From positions 1 to 64,000 of the forward strand of contig NZ_JACVPN010000003.1 of NCBI RefSeq assembly GCF_018881855.1: a stretch of 64,000 nt of DNA, in the 5' to 3' direction. A model generated the notes under the pieces. It searched no databases, was not told the DNA's origin, and saw only the letters and a list, made by a program, of their open reading frames with translations. The translations under genes and the position numbers were made by a program. Numbering within the stretch: the first letter of the stretch is position 1; every line of letters begins with the position of its first letter. Positions 1-7,834 of the stretch are shown here, in pieces. Source of the DNA: Polynucleobacter sp. MWH-Berg-3C6 (GTDB taxonomy: Bacteria > Pseudomonadota > Gammaproteobacteria > Burkholderiales > Burkholderiaceae).

Positions 1-51
1 CGACACAAATTTGAGCTTTTCATCCATCTTCGTACTTTCATTCCACGGCAT
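1..51 (-). CDS. IS481-like transposase, N-terminal fragment (cut by window edge)
   Basis: Only the first 17 codons are in the window. The peptide begins MPWNESTKMDEKLKFVS, which resembles the conserved start of IS481-family transposases (MPW..ET.. MD.K..F), DDE enzymes with a helix-turn-helix after this segment. The ATG at 51 is preceded on the minus strand by a strong AGGAGGG ribosome site. The family call comes from recognition of the N-terminus alone. The rest of the gene, and whether it is intact, lies to the left of the window. Confidence 0.6.
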   Translation of the reverse strand, partial: MPWNESTKMDEKLKFVS

Positions 52-128
52 AGAGTGGTCCCTCCTATGCCAAAAACTGTAAAGTATGTGTCCGGTATAA
101 AGTGTTAACTATGTGTCGAGTCGTACAC
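1..128 (-). mobile_element. Terminal end of an IS481-like insertion sequence
   Basis: Between the transposase start (51) and the chromosomal terminator (131) lies a short non-coding stretch with two copies of TATGTGTC (85-92 and 110-117), of the kind seen in IS subterminal regions. The outer boundary is inferred to fall near 118-128, just before the terminator hairpin. The other end and the target-site duplication are outside the window, so the exact border cannot be fixed. Confidence 0.5.
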
Positions 129-130
129 TC

Positions 131-160
131 AATAGCCCACTTGTTGGGCTATTTTTATTT
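131..160. terminator. Bidirectional hairpin terminator
   Basis: A 9-bp stem AATAGCCCA (131-139) / TGGGCTATT (145-153) has a 5-nt loop and is followed by a T-rich run on the plus strand. It sits directly behind the stop of the minus-strand GNAT gene (155) and beside the IS end, so it probably ends that transcript and insulates it from the element. Confidence 0.55.
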
Positions 161-562
161 CGAAGCCTTCTTAAGGGTCCAGGCACTTGGGTGTTGTTCA
201 AAACCAAGAGGCCCATAATATTCTCTTGCCTTTGGAGCGGCGAGCAAAACCAACATACAGCCTTCCTCAAGATGTAATTTAGTTTGTTCAATCAATTGTT
301 TTCCAATGCCCTGCTTTTGGTATTGAACATCTACCGCCAAGTCTGATAGATAAGCAACATAAGAGAAATCGGTCAGCGTTCTAGAAATCCCAACTAACTT
401 ATCCTCATCCCATGCCGAAACTATCAGATTGGCGTGCTGAAACATATTCTCAAATGCTTGCCGATTATGAATGGGGCGTCTTTCACCAAGCGTCGACCTA
501 ATGTATAAATTAATTGCCTGATCAGCGGAGATTTTGGTTGAACTCGAATAGGTAATTGACAT
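155..562 (-). CDS. GNAT-family N-acetyltransferase
   Basis: A 135-residue single-domain GNAT acetyltransferase (acetyl-CoA dependent; substrate not deducible). The acetyl-CoA binding motif A is visible as LAVDVQYQKQGIGKQLIE (about residues 74-91, with the QxxGIG pyrophosphate loop), and the C-terminal AREYYGPLGFEQ segment is the usual motif-B tyrosine region. Length is typical of small cytosolic GNATs. It stands alone on the minus strand, divergent from the exporter at 656, with a terminator directly behind its stop. Its closest look is to small GNATs such as YhbS/PhnO-like proteins, but no specific function can be assigned. Confidence 0.85.
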   Translation of the reverse strand: MSITYSSSTKISADQAINLYIRSTLGERRPIHNRQAFENMFQHANLIVSAWDEDKLVGISRTLTDFSYVAYLSDLAVDVQYQKQGIGKQLIEQTKLHLEEGCMLVLLAAPKAREYYGPLGFEQHPSAWTLKKASK

Positions 563-655
563 TGTTTTGCATTTAATAAAAATACCAGTCTATAGAGGCC
601 CTATAAAAAAGTAAATCAAGGAATAGGCAGTCTAAGCCCCGATCGACTCAGCCTA

Positions 656-1579
656 ATGTATTCTTCGAAAATGAAAACAGTCAATCTTTCAGTGATGACG
701 CCCTTGTTGGCATTCAAGCTGGTTATGGTTGCTGCATTGTGGGGTGGAACTTTTATCGCGGGAAGGGTTTTGGCCCAGTCTTTGCCATTAATGACCGCAG
801 CATTTGGCAGATTCTTTGTTGCTTCAATATTGTTAGTCATTGTTGCAGTAAAAATGGAAGGAAAGCTGCCCCGCTTAAATCGCGAGCAAATATTGCTAAC
901 TGCCCTTTTAGGTTTTACAGGTATTTTTATTTACAACATCTGTTTTTTTGGCGCATTGGCAAGAGTGCCAGCGGGGCGCACATCTTTATTTGTAAGCCTT
1001 ACTCCCATCGTGACAGCCGTTTTGGCTGGCCTCATTTTTAGCGAGAGGCTCGGTATGCGTCGTTGGGTTGGCATCATAGTCGCGCTTATTGGCGCCATCG
1101 TTGTGATTACACGCGGTGATTTAATTGGGGGCATCGCCAATATCAGTCAATCACTGGGGTTGGGCGAATTAATGATGCTTGGCGCTGTTTTTAGTTGGGC
1201 TACTTACACATTAATATCACGTAAGGCCTTAGAGACGCTTTCCCCTATTGTTGCAACTACTTACGGCACTTTATGGGGCTTTGTATTTTTAAGCATTGGC
1301 GCTGTTGGCGAGCTCAAAGATATTGATTGGATGCTTCTAGATTGGCGTGTATGGACTTCAGTTTTTTACTTGGGCGCTTTTGGTACCGTACTGGCGTTTA
1401 TTTGGTATTACCAAGGCATTCAAACGGTAGGGCCATCACGCACAGCAATCTTTACCAATTTGGTTCCGGCATTTGGTGTGCTATTTTCGGCAGCATTGCT
1501 AGGCGAGCCGATATTAATGTCAATGGTGATTGGGGGCCTTATCGCAGTCTTAGGCGTTTCGCTGGTTAATAAAAAATAG
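656..1579 (+). CDS. EamA/DMT-superfamily inner-membrane exporter
   Basis: This 307-residue protein has about ten hydrophobic helices in two tandem EamA halves (roughly residues 20-155 and 168-305). The first half contains the typical WGGTFIAGRVLA segment and the second the AFIWYYQGIQTVGPSRTAIFTNLVP signature. The family exports metabolites, amino acids or drugs; the substrate cannot be read from sequence. ATG 656 is used; an in-frame ATG at 671 is an equally possible start, since neither has a clear ribosome site. A second, only distantly similar DMT exporter lies at 9161. The gene stands alone, divergent from the GNAT gene. Confidence 0.85.
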   Translation: MYSSKMKTVNLSVMTPLLAFKLVMVAALWGGTFIAGRVLAQSLPLMTAAFGRFFVASILLVIVAVKMEGKLPRLNREQILLTALLGFTGIFIYNICFFGALARVPAGRTSLFVSLTPIVTAVLAGLIFSERLGMRRWVGIIVALIGAIVVITRGDLIGGIANISQSLGLGELMMLGAVFSWATYTLISRKALETLSPIVATTYGTLWGFVFLSIGAVGELKDIDWMLLDWRVWTSVFYLGAFGTVLAFIWYYQGIQTVGPSRTAIFTNLVPAFGVLFSAALLGEPILMSMVIGGLIAVLGVSLVNKK

Positions 1580-1647
1580 AGCCAGCCTATCCACAAATTG
1601 AATTGTTTTACAGTAGGATATCCACATTGACTCAATAAGGGGTGAAA

Positions 1648-2055
1648 ATGAAAGTAGCAAAATGGCTTGGCTTAGGTTTATCGATTAGTTTTTTTATCGC
1701 CAATTTTGCGTTCGCGCAGTCGCAGGCTGAAGAGTTGCGACCAAAGCGTACAGTACTTCAAAAATCAGATGTGGGTAGTACGGGCAGAGAGGTCACCTTG
1801 CAGATTGTTGAGTTTCCAGCTGGCGCTGTCGAAGTTCCCCACACCCATCCCGGTGAGTTAGTGGGATATGTATTAGAAGGTTCTGCAGATTTAATGGTCG
1901 AAGGAAAGCCCATGGCCTCTTTGAAAGAGGGCGATGGTTTCATTATTGAGGGTGGTAAAGTGCATGCCGCAAAGAATACGGCCAAAGGAAGCACCAAATT
2001 ATTGGCAACAGTAATTTTGGAAAAAGGTAAGCCTACTTCTGCCCCTGCTAAATAA
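1648..2055 (+). CDS. Secreted cupin-domain protein
   Basis: About 135 residues with an N-terminal signal peptide (KWLGLGLSISFFIANFAFA, cleavage near AFAQ) followed by one small RmlC-like cupin barrel. The metal-binding cupin motif 1 is visible as PHTHPGELVGYVLEG and motif 2 as G..HAAKNT. The protein is predicted to be periplasmic; related proteins bind a metal, but the substrate is unknown. The ATG at 1648 is preferred over the GTG two codons upstream because AAGGGG at 1637-1642 is correctly spaced for it. It is followed by an 80-bp gap with nothing recognisable. Confidence 0.8.
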   Translation: MKVAKWLGLGLSISFFIANFAFAQSQAEELRPKRTVLQKSDVGSTGREVTLQIVEFPAGAVEVPHTHPGELVGYVLEGSADLMVEGKPMASLKEGDGFIIEGGKVHAAKNTAKGSTKLLATVILEKGKPTSAPAK

Positions 2056-2135
2056 AACTTAATCAGAAATCTTCAATCCTCGTCAATTCTGCCGCGGGTC
2101 ACGAAGAAAAGCTAAGACAAAAAGTAAAAGGCAGT

Positions 2136-2819
2136 ATGTACAAGCTCATCGCATTTGATGCCTATGGAACATTATTTGATGTGTACTCAATGGGGCAATT
2201 GGCTGAAGAGTTGTTTCCTGGTGAGGGACAAGCATTTGCCTTGATGTGGCGTGATCGCCAAATTGACTACACTCGCCTTGTCACTATGAGCGACCCCAGC
2301 CCAATGGGAAGTAAACACTACCTACCTTTTTGGGAGTTAACCATTCGCTCATTACATTATGTGTGTAAGCGCATGAGCTTAAATCTCACTCCAGAATATG
2401 AGCGACAACTCATGGATCAATATGCCAAGCTCACTGGCTTTGAGGATAGCTTGACCGTTCTTAAAGCCATTAAAGAAAAAGGCGTCTCTACAGCCATTTT
2501 GTCTAATGGTAGTAGAGAGATGCTTGCCACTGTAGTAGATAGCAATGGTTTAAAGCCTTACTTAGACAAAGTGGTAACAGTTGAAGAGGTGCGTTTATTT
2601 AAAACTGCCCCCCAAGCCTATGAGCTTTTGTTAAAAGCATTCCCAGCAAAGAAAGAAGAAATTCTATTTGTGTCCAGCAATGCTTGGGATGCCCTAGCGG
2701 CCAAGTGGTATGGCTTTGATGTATTTTGGGTTAATCGCCTTGGCCATCCTTTTGAGGAGATTGGTGATAAACCAAACTACGAGGGAAGTTCGTTAAGTAA
2801 AGTATTGGAAGTCATATAA
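2136..2819 (+). CDS. Haloacid dehalogenase, type II (L-2-haloacid dehalogenase-like)
   Basis: A 227-residue HAD-superfamily hydrolase. Residues known to be catalytic in L-2-haloacid dehalogenases are all present: nucleophile Asp8 (FDAYGTLFD), Arg39/41, Ser123-Asn124 (LSNGS), Lys156, Tyr162 and the SSNAWD block at 180-185. This supports hydrolysis of short L-2-haloalkanoates rather than a generic phosphatase role, although many HAD type II proteins are untested. It is cytosolic, with no signal peptide. The small MAPEG gene follows after a few bases, suggesting one transcript covering 2136-3636. Confidence 0.85.
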   Translation: MYKLIAFDAYGTLFDVYSMGQLAEELFPGEGQAFALMWRDRQIDYTRLVTMSDPSPMGSKHYLPFWELTIRSLHYVCKRMSLNLTPEYERQLMDQYAKLTGFEDSLTVLKAIKEKGVSTAILSNGSREMLATVVDSNGLKPYLDKVVTVEEVRLFKTAPQAYELLLKAFPAKKEEILFVSSNAWDALAAKWYGFDVFWVNRLGHPFEEIGDKPNYEGSSLSKVLEVI

Positions 2820-2829
2820 GGAAATGCCG

Positions 2830-3228
2830 ATGCTATTAGTAACCTCAATCATTGCTTCTCTGCTGACCATCATCTTTATCAAACTCTCTTTTGCCGTCAT
2901 AGGCCTTAGAAGAAAGAACAAAGTTGGACTGGGAAGTGGTGGTCACGATGACCTTGAGAGGGCAATTCGTGCACAAGGTAATTTTGTTGAGTATGTTCCT
3001 TTCGGGATCATTTTGATTGCCTGTTTGGAATTAAACGGTGCTCCTTGGTGGCTAGTCCTCATCCCTGGCATCACACTGATTGTTGGGCGCTTGATTCATG
3101 CCGTCGGAATCAATGAGCCCCCTCCTAATTTCAGCAAGCGTGTAATGGGAATGAAGCTCACCTTCAATACATTAATCGCTTTAGTTATCCTGAATTTAGC
3201 TTGGTCTCTATATCAATTGATTGTCTAG
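2830..3228 (+). CDS. MAPEG-family membrane protein
   Basis: About 132 residues with four predicted membrane helices. The signature ERAIRAQGNFVEYVPF (loop between helices 1 and 2) is diagnostic of bacterial MAPEG proteins, relatives of membrane glutathione S-transferases and eicosanoid/glutathione metabolising enzymes. ATG 2830 is preferred over ATG 2824 because AAGGA at 2818-2822 is too close to the latter. It follows the haloacid dehalogenase by about ten bases and precedes a tautomerase. Such neighbours hint at handling of small electrophilic compounds, but this is inference. Confidence 0.85.
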   Translation: MLLVTSIIASLLTIIFIKLSFAVIGLRRKNKVGLGSGGHDDLERAIRAQGNFVEYVPFGIILIACLELNGAPWWLVLIPGITLIVGRLIHAVGINEPPPNFSKRVMGMKLTFNTLIALVILNLAWSLYQLIV

Positions 3229-3246
3229 AAAAATAAAGGAAGTCTT

Positions 3247-3636
3247 ATGCCACTTGTACGCATTGATTTAAGTAAAAAACATCCAGAAGGTTTTGCCCAA
3301 CAAGTGGGTGAGATTGTTTATGAGGTGATGACAGCACATATTAATGTGCCTAAAGATGACAAGTTTCAAGTTATTACTAAGCACGAAAGCTCCGAGCTTG
3401 TTATGCCTAAAAGTTATCTGGGCATTGAGTATTCGGAAGACATTATCTTTATCCAGATCACCTTAAATGAGGGCAGAAATACCGAGATGAAGAAAAAGTT
3501 TTATAAATTTATTTGTGAGGGCTTAGTTGAAAAGCTCAAAGTCAGACCCCAGGACATCGTTATCAATTTGATTGAGGTGAATAAAGAAAACTGGTCATTT
3601 GGCAATGGTGAGATGCAATATGCACCAAAAGAATAG
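3247..3636 (+). CDS. Tautomerase-family protein
   Basis: A 129-residue member of the tautomerase superfamily with the invariant Pro immediately after the initiator Met (MPLVRIDL), which acts as the N-terminal catalytic base once Met is removed. The length corresponds to a fused or long-form tautomerase (two beta-alpha-beta units) rather than the 62-residue 4-oxalocrotonate tautomerase. The GNGEMQYAPKE C-terminus is typical of the 130-residue MSAD/cis-CaaD-like group. AAAGGA just upstream provides a ribosome site. Likely the last gene of the 2136-3636 unit; substrate unknown. Confidence 0.8.
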   Translation: MPLVRIDLSKKHPEGFAQQVGEIVYEVMTAHINVPKDDKFQVITKHESSELVMPKSYLGIEYSEDIIFIQITLNEGRNTEMKKKFYKFICEGLVEKLKVRPQDIVINLIEVNKENWSFGNGEMQYAPKE

Positions 3637-3708
3637 AAACTCAGCCCCTCTAGTAGATTCTGCCCGGGGCTGGCAAGAGCTCAAATAAGCGCCTTAGGAG
3701 GCCATTTC

Positions 3709-3744
3709 ATGATGAGTATTGACCGTTTTCGGACTCAGATGTAA
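3709..3744 (+). CDS. Possible 11-residue leader peptide
   Basis: A strong TTAGGAGG ribosome site at 3695-3702 is followed at 3709 by ATG ATG and a reading frame of only 11 codons (MMSIDRFRTQM) ending in TAA at 3742-3744. It lies just ahead of the small membrane protein at 3796. The ribosome site is the best in this part of the window, so either a short leader peptide is translated or this is the start of a decayed gene. No homologue is recognised. Confidence 0.2.
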   Translation: MMSIDRFRTQM

Positions 3745-3795
3745 TGTCTAATCTGTTGTGATCTCTTGAGCCTTATTACTGAAAGGATAGACGAT

Positions 3796-3999
3796 ATGTT
3801 TTTGCCTACAACACACGATATAAAAGATGCAATTTCAAAATACGCTGGTTTTTTCGGGATGGTCGTCAGCATTGCGGTTGTGCTTAATTTGATCCTGCCT
3901 ACAGGTGAGACGCTTTCGAATGCTCCAAAATTGATGGTGTCGATATTGATCAGTATTTTTCTTGGCTGGTTATCTTTTGCTATTAAGTCTAATAAATAA
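3796..3999 (+). CDS. Small two-helix membrane protein, unknown function
   Basis: About 67 residues beginning MFLPTTHDIKDAISKYAGFF, with two hydrophobic segments (roughly residues 18-35 and 46-61) separated by a short polar loop, and a basic C-terminus (SNK). The ATG at 3796 is chosen over an upstream TTG (3766) because AAAGGA lies 8 bases before it. No family is recognised. It is followed by a clear terminator at 4053, so it is probably expressed as its own short unit, perhaps with the 11-codon frame upstream. Confidence 0.55.
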   Translation: MFLPTTHDIKDAISKYAGFFGMVVSIAVVLNLILPTGETLSNAPKLMVSILISIFLGWLSFAIKSNK

Positions 4000-4052
4000 A
4001 AGACGAGTACTTTTAGGCTCCGTCTTATCCCGTCTTGCCCAGCAAAATTACT

Positions 4053-4077
4053 AAAGCCACCTTCGGGTGGTTTTTTC
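4053..4077 (+). terminator. Intrinsic terminator
   Basis: GCCACC TTCG GGTGG forms a tight tetraloop hairpin (about 4056-4070) followed directly by six T residues (4071-4076). It ends the small membrane-protein transcript. Confidence 0.75.
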
Positions 4078-4144
4078 ATTTGGCTCGACAGGAATATTGA
4101 ATGTCGATTAGGATGGTCTTCTTAGTGCTCAATATCTTCAATTT

Positions 4145-4729
4145 ATGACTTTTATTCTGCGAATAATCACACCCCTCATTTTTTTGCTGAGTTGTTTTTG
4201 TGTTGCTGGGCAAGCCGCAGCTTCTTTGGCAAATGATTTGCAAGATGGCCAACATGTCTTGCTGATGCGGCACGCAGACGCTCCCGGGTATGGCGATCCG
4301 GCAGGTTATGTAATTAGCCAGTGCTCGACTCAGCGTAACTTGGGCGATTATGGAAAGAAGCAATCCAGAGCAATTGGGGTGTGGCTGAGCAACCAAGGCA
4401 TTCAAAAGGCAGAAGTATTTAGCAGTCCTTGGTGCAGATGTTTGGACACGGCCAGCCTTCTGAACAAGGGCTCAGTAAAAATTGAACCATCACTCGGATC
4501 ATTTTTTGATGATATGAGCTTAGAAAAGAGCCAAACTAAAGCACTAGAAGTGTTTATTAAAAATGAATTGGCAAAGCAATCCAAGACACCACTTATTCTA
4601 GTAACGCATCATGTCAATATTCAGGCCTACACCGGGAAAGTCGTTGGAGTGGGCGACATGGTATTGGTGAAGGTGAATAAAAATGGGGAATATCTTTCTC
4701 ATACAATTTATCTAAGCCCCAAGGTTTGA
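4145..4729 (+). CDS. Periplasmic histidine-phosphatase-superfamily protein
   Basis: A 194-residue protein with a signal peptide (hydrophobic residues 5-26, cleavage near AGQAAA). The catalytic RH of the histidine phosphatase fold is at Arg42-His43 (LLMRHADAPG), the second Arg in SSPWCRCLDTA, and the second catalytic His in LVTHHVN near the C-terminus. Unlike classical phosphoglycerate mutases it has RHA rather than RHGE, as in SixA-like and secreted phosphatases. Substrate unknown. A peroxiredoxin gene follows with only 13 bases between. Confidence 0.8.
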   Translation: MTFILRIITPLIFLLSCFCVAGQAAASLANDLQDGQHVLLMRHADAPGYGDPAGYVISQCSTQRNLGDYGKKQSRAIGVWLSNQGIQKAEVFSSPWCRCLDTASLLNKGSVKIEPSLGSFFDDMSLEKSQTKALEVFIKNELAKQSKTPLILVTHHVNIQAYTGKVVGVGDMVLVKVNKNGEYLSHTIYLSPKV

Positions 4730-4742
4730 GAGGTAGCGCAAT

Positions 4743-5297
4743 TTGACAAACATTAACGAGCTCCCTGCTGATCTTCCTATTCCCCAAGACGATGGAGCTA
4801 CGGACCATTTAAAGGGAATGAAGCTCCCCCATGTCGTGCTGAAAGCTACTAACGGCCAGATGATCAATCTTGGCAATATCAAGCAAAAGCTGGTTATTTA
4901 TTGTTATCCAATGACCGGTCGGCCTAATGTAGCTTTGCCCGATGGCTGGGACCAGATTCCTGGTGCTCGCGGCTGCACACCACAAAGTTGTTCATACAGG
5001 GATCACTATCAAGAACTGCAATCACTAGGTGCTCAGGTGCTAGGGTTAAGCGTTCAAACGACGGAATATCAAAAAGAGATGGCCGATAGATTGCATTTGC
5101 CGTTTCCAGTGGTTAGTGATGTGAGCTATGCGTTTCAGAAGGCGCTAAACATGCCAACTTTTGTAAGCGCCGGCATGACTTTGCTGAAACGAGTTACTTT
5201 GATCGCTCATGATGGCGTCATTGAGGCTGTTCACTATCCAATTTTTCCGAGTGATAGTGATGCAGCCTGGGTGTTGGAGTATTTAAAGAGTCACTAG
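4743..5297 (+). CDS. Peroxiredoxin, BCP/PrxQ type
   Basis: A 184-residue AhpC/TSA-family thiol peroxidase. Peroxidatic Cys78 and a second Cys83 form GCTPQSC, the CxxxxC spacing that in PrxQ/BCP proteins makes the intramolecular disulfide during peroxide reduction. The residues before it (YCYPMTGRPN) hold the usual loop, with an insertion (ALPDGWDQIPGARG) longer than in E. coli Bcp. Translation is assigned to TTG 4743, with GAGG about ten bases upstream; the next Met (residue 26) would remove the first strand. Probably co-transcribed with the phosphatase upstream. Confidence 0.8.
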   Translation: MTNINELPADLPIPQDDGATDHLKGMKLPHVVLKATNGQMINLGNIKQKLVIYCYPMTGRPNVALPDGWDQIPGARGCTPQSCSYRDHYQELQSLGAQVLGLSVQTTEYQKEMADRLHLPFPVVSDVSYAFQKALNMPTFVSAGMTLLKRVTLIAHDGVIEAVHYPIFPSDSDAAWVLEYLKSH

Positions 5298-5332
5298 AAT
5301 AGTGTTGTCTATACGCATAGGGGTAGCTCGCA

Positions 5333-6634
5333 ATGAAACAAGCTTTATCCAAAGTCGCTTTTCTGTCTATTTTATTTAGCTCAAGTTTTGGCATTGCCCA
5401 CGCAGAGCCATCAACACCGCCCTTCTATCAAGCTGTGAGCAAAATGAGTCCAGACGGTAAGTTGGGGCAGGTCATTAAAAAAGAGCAAATATCAACCGCA
5501 GTGCCTGGTGCGCAGGCGTGGCGCATTGCTTATATTTCTTCAGACGTAGGCGATAGAAAAACCATTTCTACTGCTCTAGTTGTAGCCCCTACCGGTAAGG
5601 CTCCCTCAGATGGAAGGCCTGTTATGGCATGGGCACATGGCACTACGGGAACTGCGCAAAGCTGTGGCCCATCTCAACTGACTAATCCTGCAGTTTCTTT
5701 AAATGAATATTTCTTATTGGACGGAAATTCGTGGACTGACTACGGGCTTCCAAACTTAGAGACTTTTATTAAAGAAGGTTATGTAGTGGTTGGTACTGAC
5801 TATCAAGGTCTAGGGGGCGGCGGCAAGCATCAGTACGCGGTAGCCATTACGCAAGCAAAAGATACGATTGATTCAATTAGAGCAGTTGGTTCAATGCAAG
5901 AAACCGGCGCCGGCAAAAAGGCAATCATTTATGGTTGGTCCCAGGGCGGTGGCACTACGATTGCTGCTGCTAGCATGCCAGATTACATCTCTAAAAAAGG
6001 CACTGCATTCGACGATATCCAGCCAGTAGGCTTTGTGGCTTTGGCCCCTTATGACGTAGCAGTCACAATGCCTGGGGCCAAGCTTGATCAGGTAATATCC
6101 GAAAAAATGATCAGCGAGTTAAGCGCCAGCTTTTCAGACAATGTATTTAACTTTGCACATTTTTCAATGACTCTATGGGGCACTCAGGCGGCGTTTCCGA
6201 ACCTCAAGTTAACTGATTTGTTAACAGACGATGGTGCAAAAGTCATCGACAAAATTTATTCCAACAAATGTCTTCATGCATCAGCCGATACTTTGAGCTA
6301 TGCCTATGGGGCTGGGTATAAAAATCTTTTAAAGCCAAAGGTGCAAAATACTCTGGCATGGGCGCAAGCATTTTTGAAGGGAAGTGTTAATCCAGTCAAG
6401 CCAGTAGCCCCCGTTGTTATCTATTGGGGTACGAAAGATACGGTTGTGCCTCCTGTGATGGGTGAGCTTTATCAAAAGCAGATGTGCAAGTTAGGCGGCA
6501 ACATTAGCAGAGTTCAATTGCCAGGAGAACAAACTCACTTTTCTACGCCGGGCTCTGCCGCACCCTTATATCTGCCTTGGGTAAAAGATCGCATTGCCGG
6601 AAAAACCATGGCAAATGCTTGCCCACAAAATTAA
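5333..6634 (+). CDS. Secreted alpha/beta-hydrolase (secretory lipase-like)
   Basis: A 433-residue exported protein with a signal peptide (residues 1-24, ending GIAHA). The alpha/beta-hydrolase triad can be placed: Ser203 in GWSQGG, Asp369 in WGTKDTVVP and His402 in QTHFSTPG. AHGTTG near residue 102 is the likely oxyanion region. Length and organisation fit the LIP/secretory lipase family, and esters are the expected substrates. Several Cys suggest disulfides in the periplasm. The VOC gene begins a few bases after its stop. Confidence 0.8.
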   Translation: MKQALSKVAFLSILFSSSFGIAHAEPSTPPFYQAVSKMSPDGKLGQVIKKEQISTAVPGAQAWRIAYISSDVGDRKTISTALVVAPTGKAPSDGRPVMAWAHGTTGTAQSCGPSQLTNPAVSLNEYFLLDGNSWTDYGLPNLETFIKEGYVVVGTDYQGLGGGGKHQYAVAITQAKDTIDSIRAVGSMQETGAGKKAIIYGWSQGGGTTIAAASMPDYISKKGTAFDDIQPVGFVALAPYDVAVTMPGAKLDQVISEKMISELSASFSDNVFNFAHFSMTLWGTQAAFPNLKLTDLLTDDGAKVIDKIYSNKCLHASADTLSYAYGAGYKNLLKPKVQNTLAWAQAFLKGSVNPVKPVAPVVIYWGTKDTVVPPVMGELYQKQMCKLGGNISRVQLPGEQTHFSTPGSAAPLYLPWVKDRIAGKTMANACPQN

Positions 6635-6644
6635 GAGCAATGCG

Positions 6645-7040
6645 ATGATTGATCATTTAGACCATCTTGTTTTGACTACTGCGAAAGAGGCTGAGTGTAT
6701 TGATTTTTATACGCGTGTATTGGGTATGCAGTTAGAGTCATTCATTGGGGGCTCCCCACCAGTAGAGCGCAAAGCTTTTAAGTTTGGCAATCAAAAGATT
6801 AATTTACACATCAAGGGTAAAGAGTTTGAGCCTAAGGCAAATATTCCAACTCCAGGAGCTTTAGATCTTTGCTTTATTGCCGATATACCTCTTGCCCAAG
6901 TGATCAAGCAATTGGAGAAAGAGGCCTGGCCTATTATCGAGGGACCCGTCGTTCGCACTGGAGCAGCTGCGAAAATAAATTCGGTTTATGTTCGTGACCC
7001 TGATCAAAATTTGATTGAGATTAGCGAGCTACTTTCTTGA
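6645..7040 (+). CDS. VOC-family (glyoxalase/dioxygenase fold) protein
   Basis: About 131 residues starting MIDHLDHLVLTT; two beta-alpha-beta-beta-beta units of the vicinal-oxygen-chelate fold. Likely metal ligands are the His of the first strand (DHLDHLVL), His in INLHIKG and Glu in LIEISE. The ATG at 6645 is used because upstream codons overlap the lipase gene in another frame. The family covers glyoxalase I, fosfomycin-resistance enzymes and extradiol dioxygenases; this small protein cannot be assigned further. Its stop TGA overlaps the ATG of the next gene (TGATG), implying translational coupling. Confidence 0.8.
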   Translation: MIDHLDHLVLTTAKEAECIDFYTRVLGMQLESFIGGSPPVERKAFKFGNQKINLHIKGKEFEPKANIPTPGALDLCFIADIPLAQVIKQLEKEAWPIIEGPVVRTGAAAKINSVYVRDPDQNLIEISELLS

Positions 7041-7777
7041 TGGCTCAAGATCTGCTCCTCCAGGCCCTTGTCCTCGGGACTCTGGGCCTTGGCGCCGGGG
7101 TTTTGGGCGGGGTGATTGGGTTTGGCACTACGATTATCCTGATGCCGGCTCTAGTATATTTTTATGGGCCAATTCAAGCAATTCCAGTGATTGCACTTGT
7201 TGCCACAGTCGCAAATCTCTCGCGCATTTTTTTGTGGTGGAGTGTCATTAATTGGAAAGTGTGCTTTGTCTATAGCATCACTGCAATACCTGCAGTGATA
7301 TTGGGCGTAAATACTTTAGTGACTCTAAATGATCGACTCGTTGAGATTACCCTTGGACTGTTTCTGATTTTGCTGATCCCAATTCGTAGGTGGATGCGTA
7401 AACAGAATTTTTATCTAAAGTTATGGCAAATGAGTTTGGTGGGGGCTGTAATTGGTTACCTCACTGGCATAGTAGCAACGACGGGCGCAATCAATACCCC
7501 ATTCTTCTTGGCCTTTGGTTTAACAAAGGGGGCCTACTTAGGCACTGAGGCTGCCAGCACCCTATCAATTCTATTTACTAAGGGCATTACTTTTCATCAG
7601 CTCGGATTTTTAAATACAACGGCAATTATTCAGGGCCTTTTGATTGGCAGTTGTGTATTGGTTGGCTCAATCTTTTCCAAAAGAATTGTTTTGGCATTGC
7701 CTGAAAAGAAGTTTTTATTGCTAATGGAGCTCGTCATGCTGATTTCAGGAGTCTCCATCCTGGCGATGTCTTTCTAA
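7040..7777 (+). CDS. TauE/SafE-family membrane transporter
   Basis: About 245 residues and seven to eight predicted membrane helices, with the two-repeat layout of TauE/SafE proteins: a Gly-rich first helix (GVLGGVIGFGTTIILMPAL) and the matching GIVATTGAINTPFF segment in the second half. Members export sulfite, sulfoacetate or other organosulfur anions; the actual substrate is unknown. It starts at ATG 7040, overlapping the VOC stop by one base. Confidence 0.8.
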   Translation: MAQDLLLQALVLGTLGLGAGVLGGVIGFGTTIILMPALVYFYGPIQAIPVIALVATVANLSRIFLWWSVINWKVCFVYSITAIPAVILGVNTLVTLNDRLVEITLGLFLILLIPIRRWMRKQNFYLKLWQMSLVGAVIGYLTGIVATTGAINTPFFLAFGLTKGAYLGTEAASTLSILFTKGITFHQLGFLNTTAIIQGLLIGSCVLVGSIFSKRIVLALPEKKFLLLMELVMLISGVSILAMSF

Positions 7778-7822
7778 AGGCATTGGTATAAATCACTAGT
7801 CCCTTAATCGAGGGCGTCAGGA

Positions 7823-7828
7823 TATAAT
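7823..7828 (+). promoter_or_regulatory. -10 element of the glycine-riboswitch transcript
   Basis: A perfect TATAAT lies 7 bases before the first base of the aptamer stem at 7835, the distance expected for a sigma-70 start at the aptamer's 5' end. No convincing -35 is seen (TCCCTT-like at about 7800). Confidence 0.5.
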
Positions 7829-7834
7829 TTTGGG

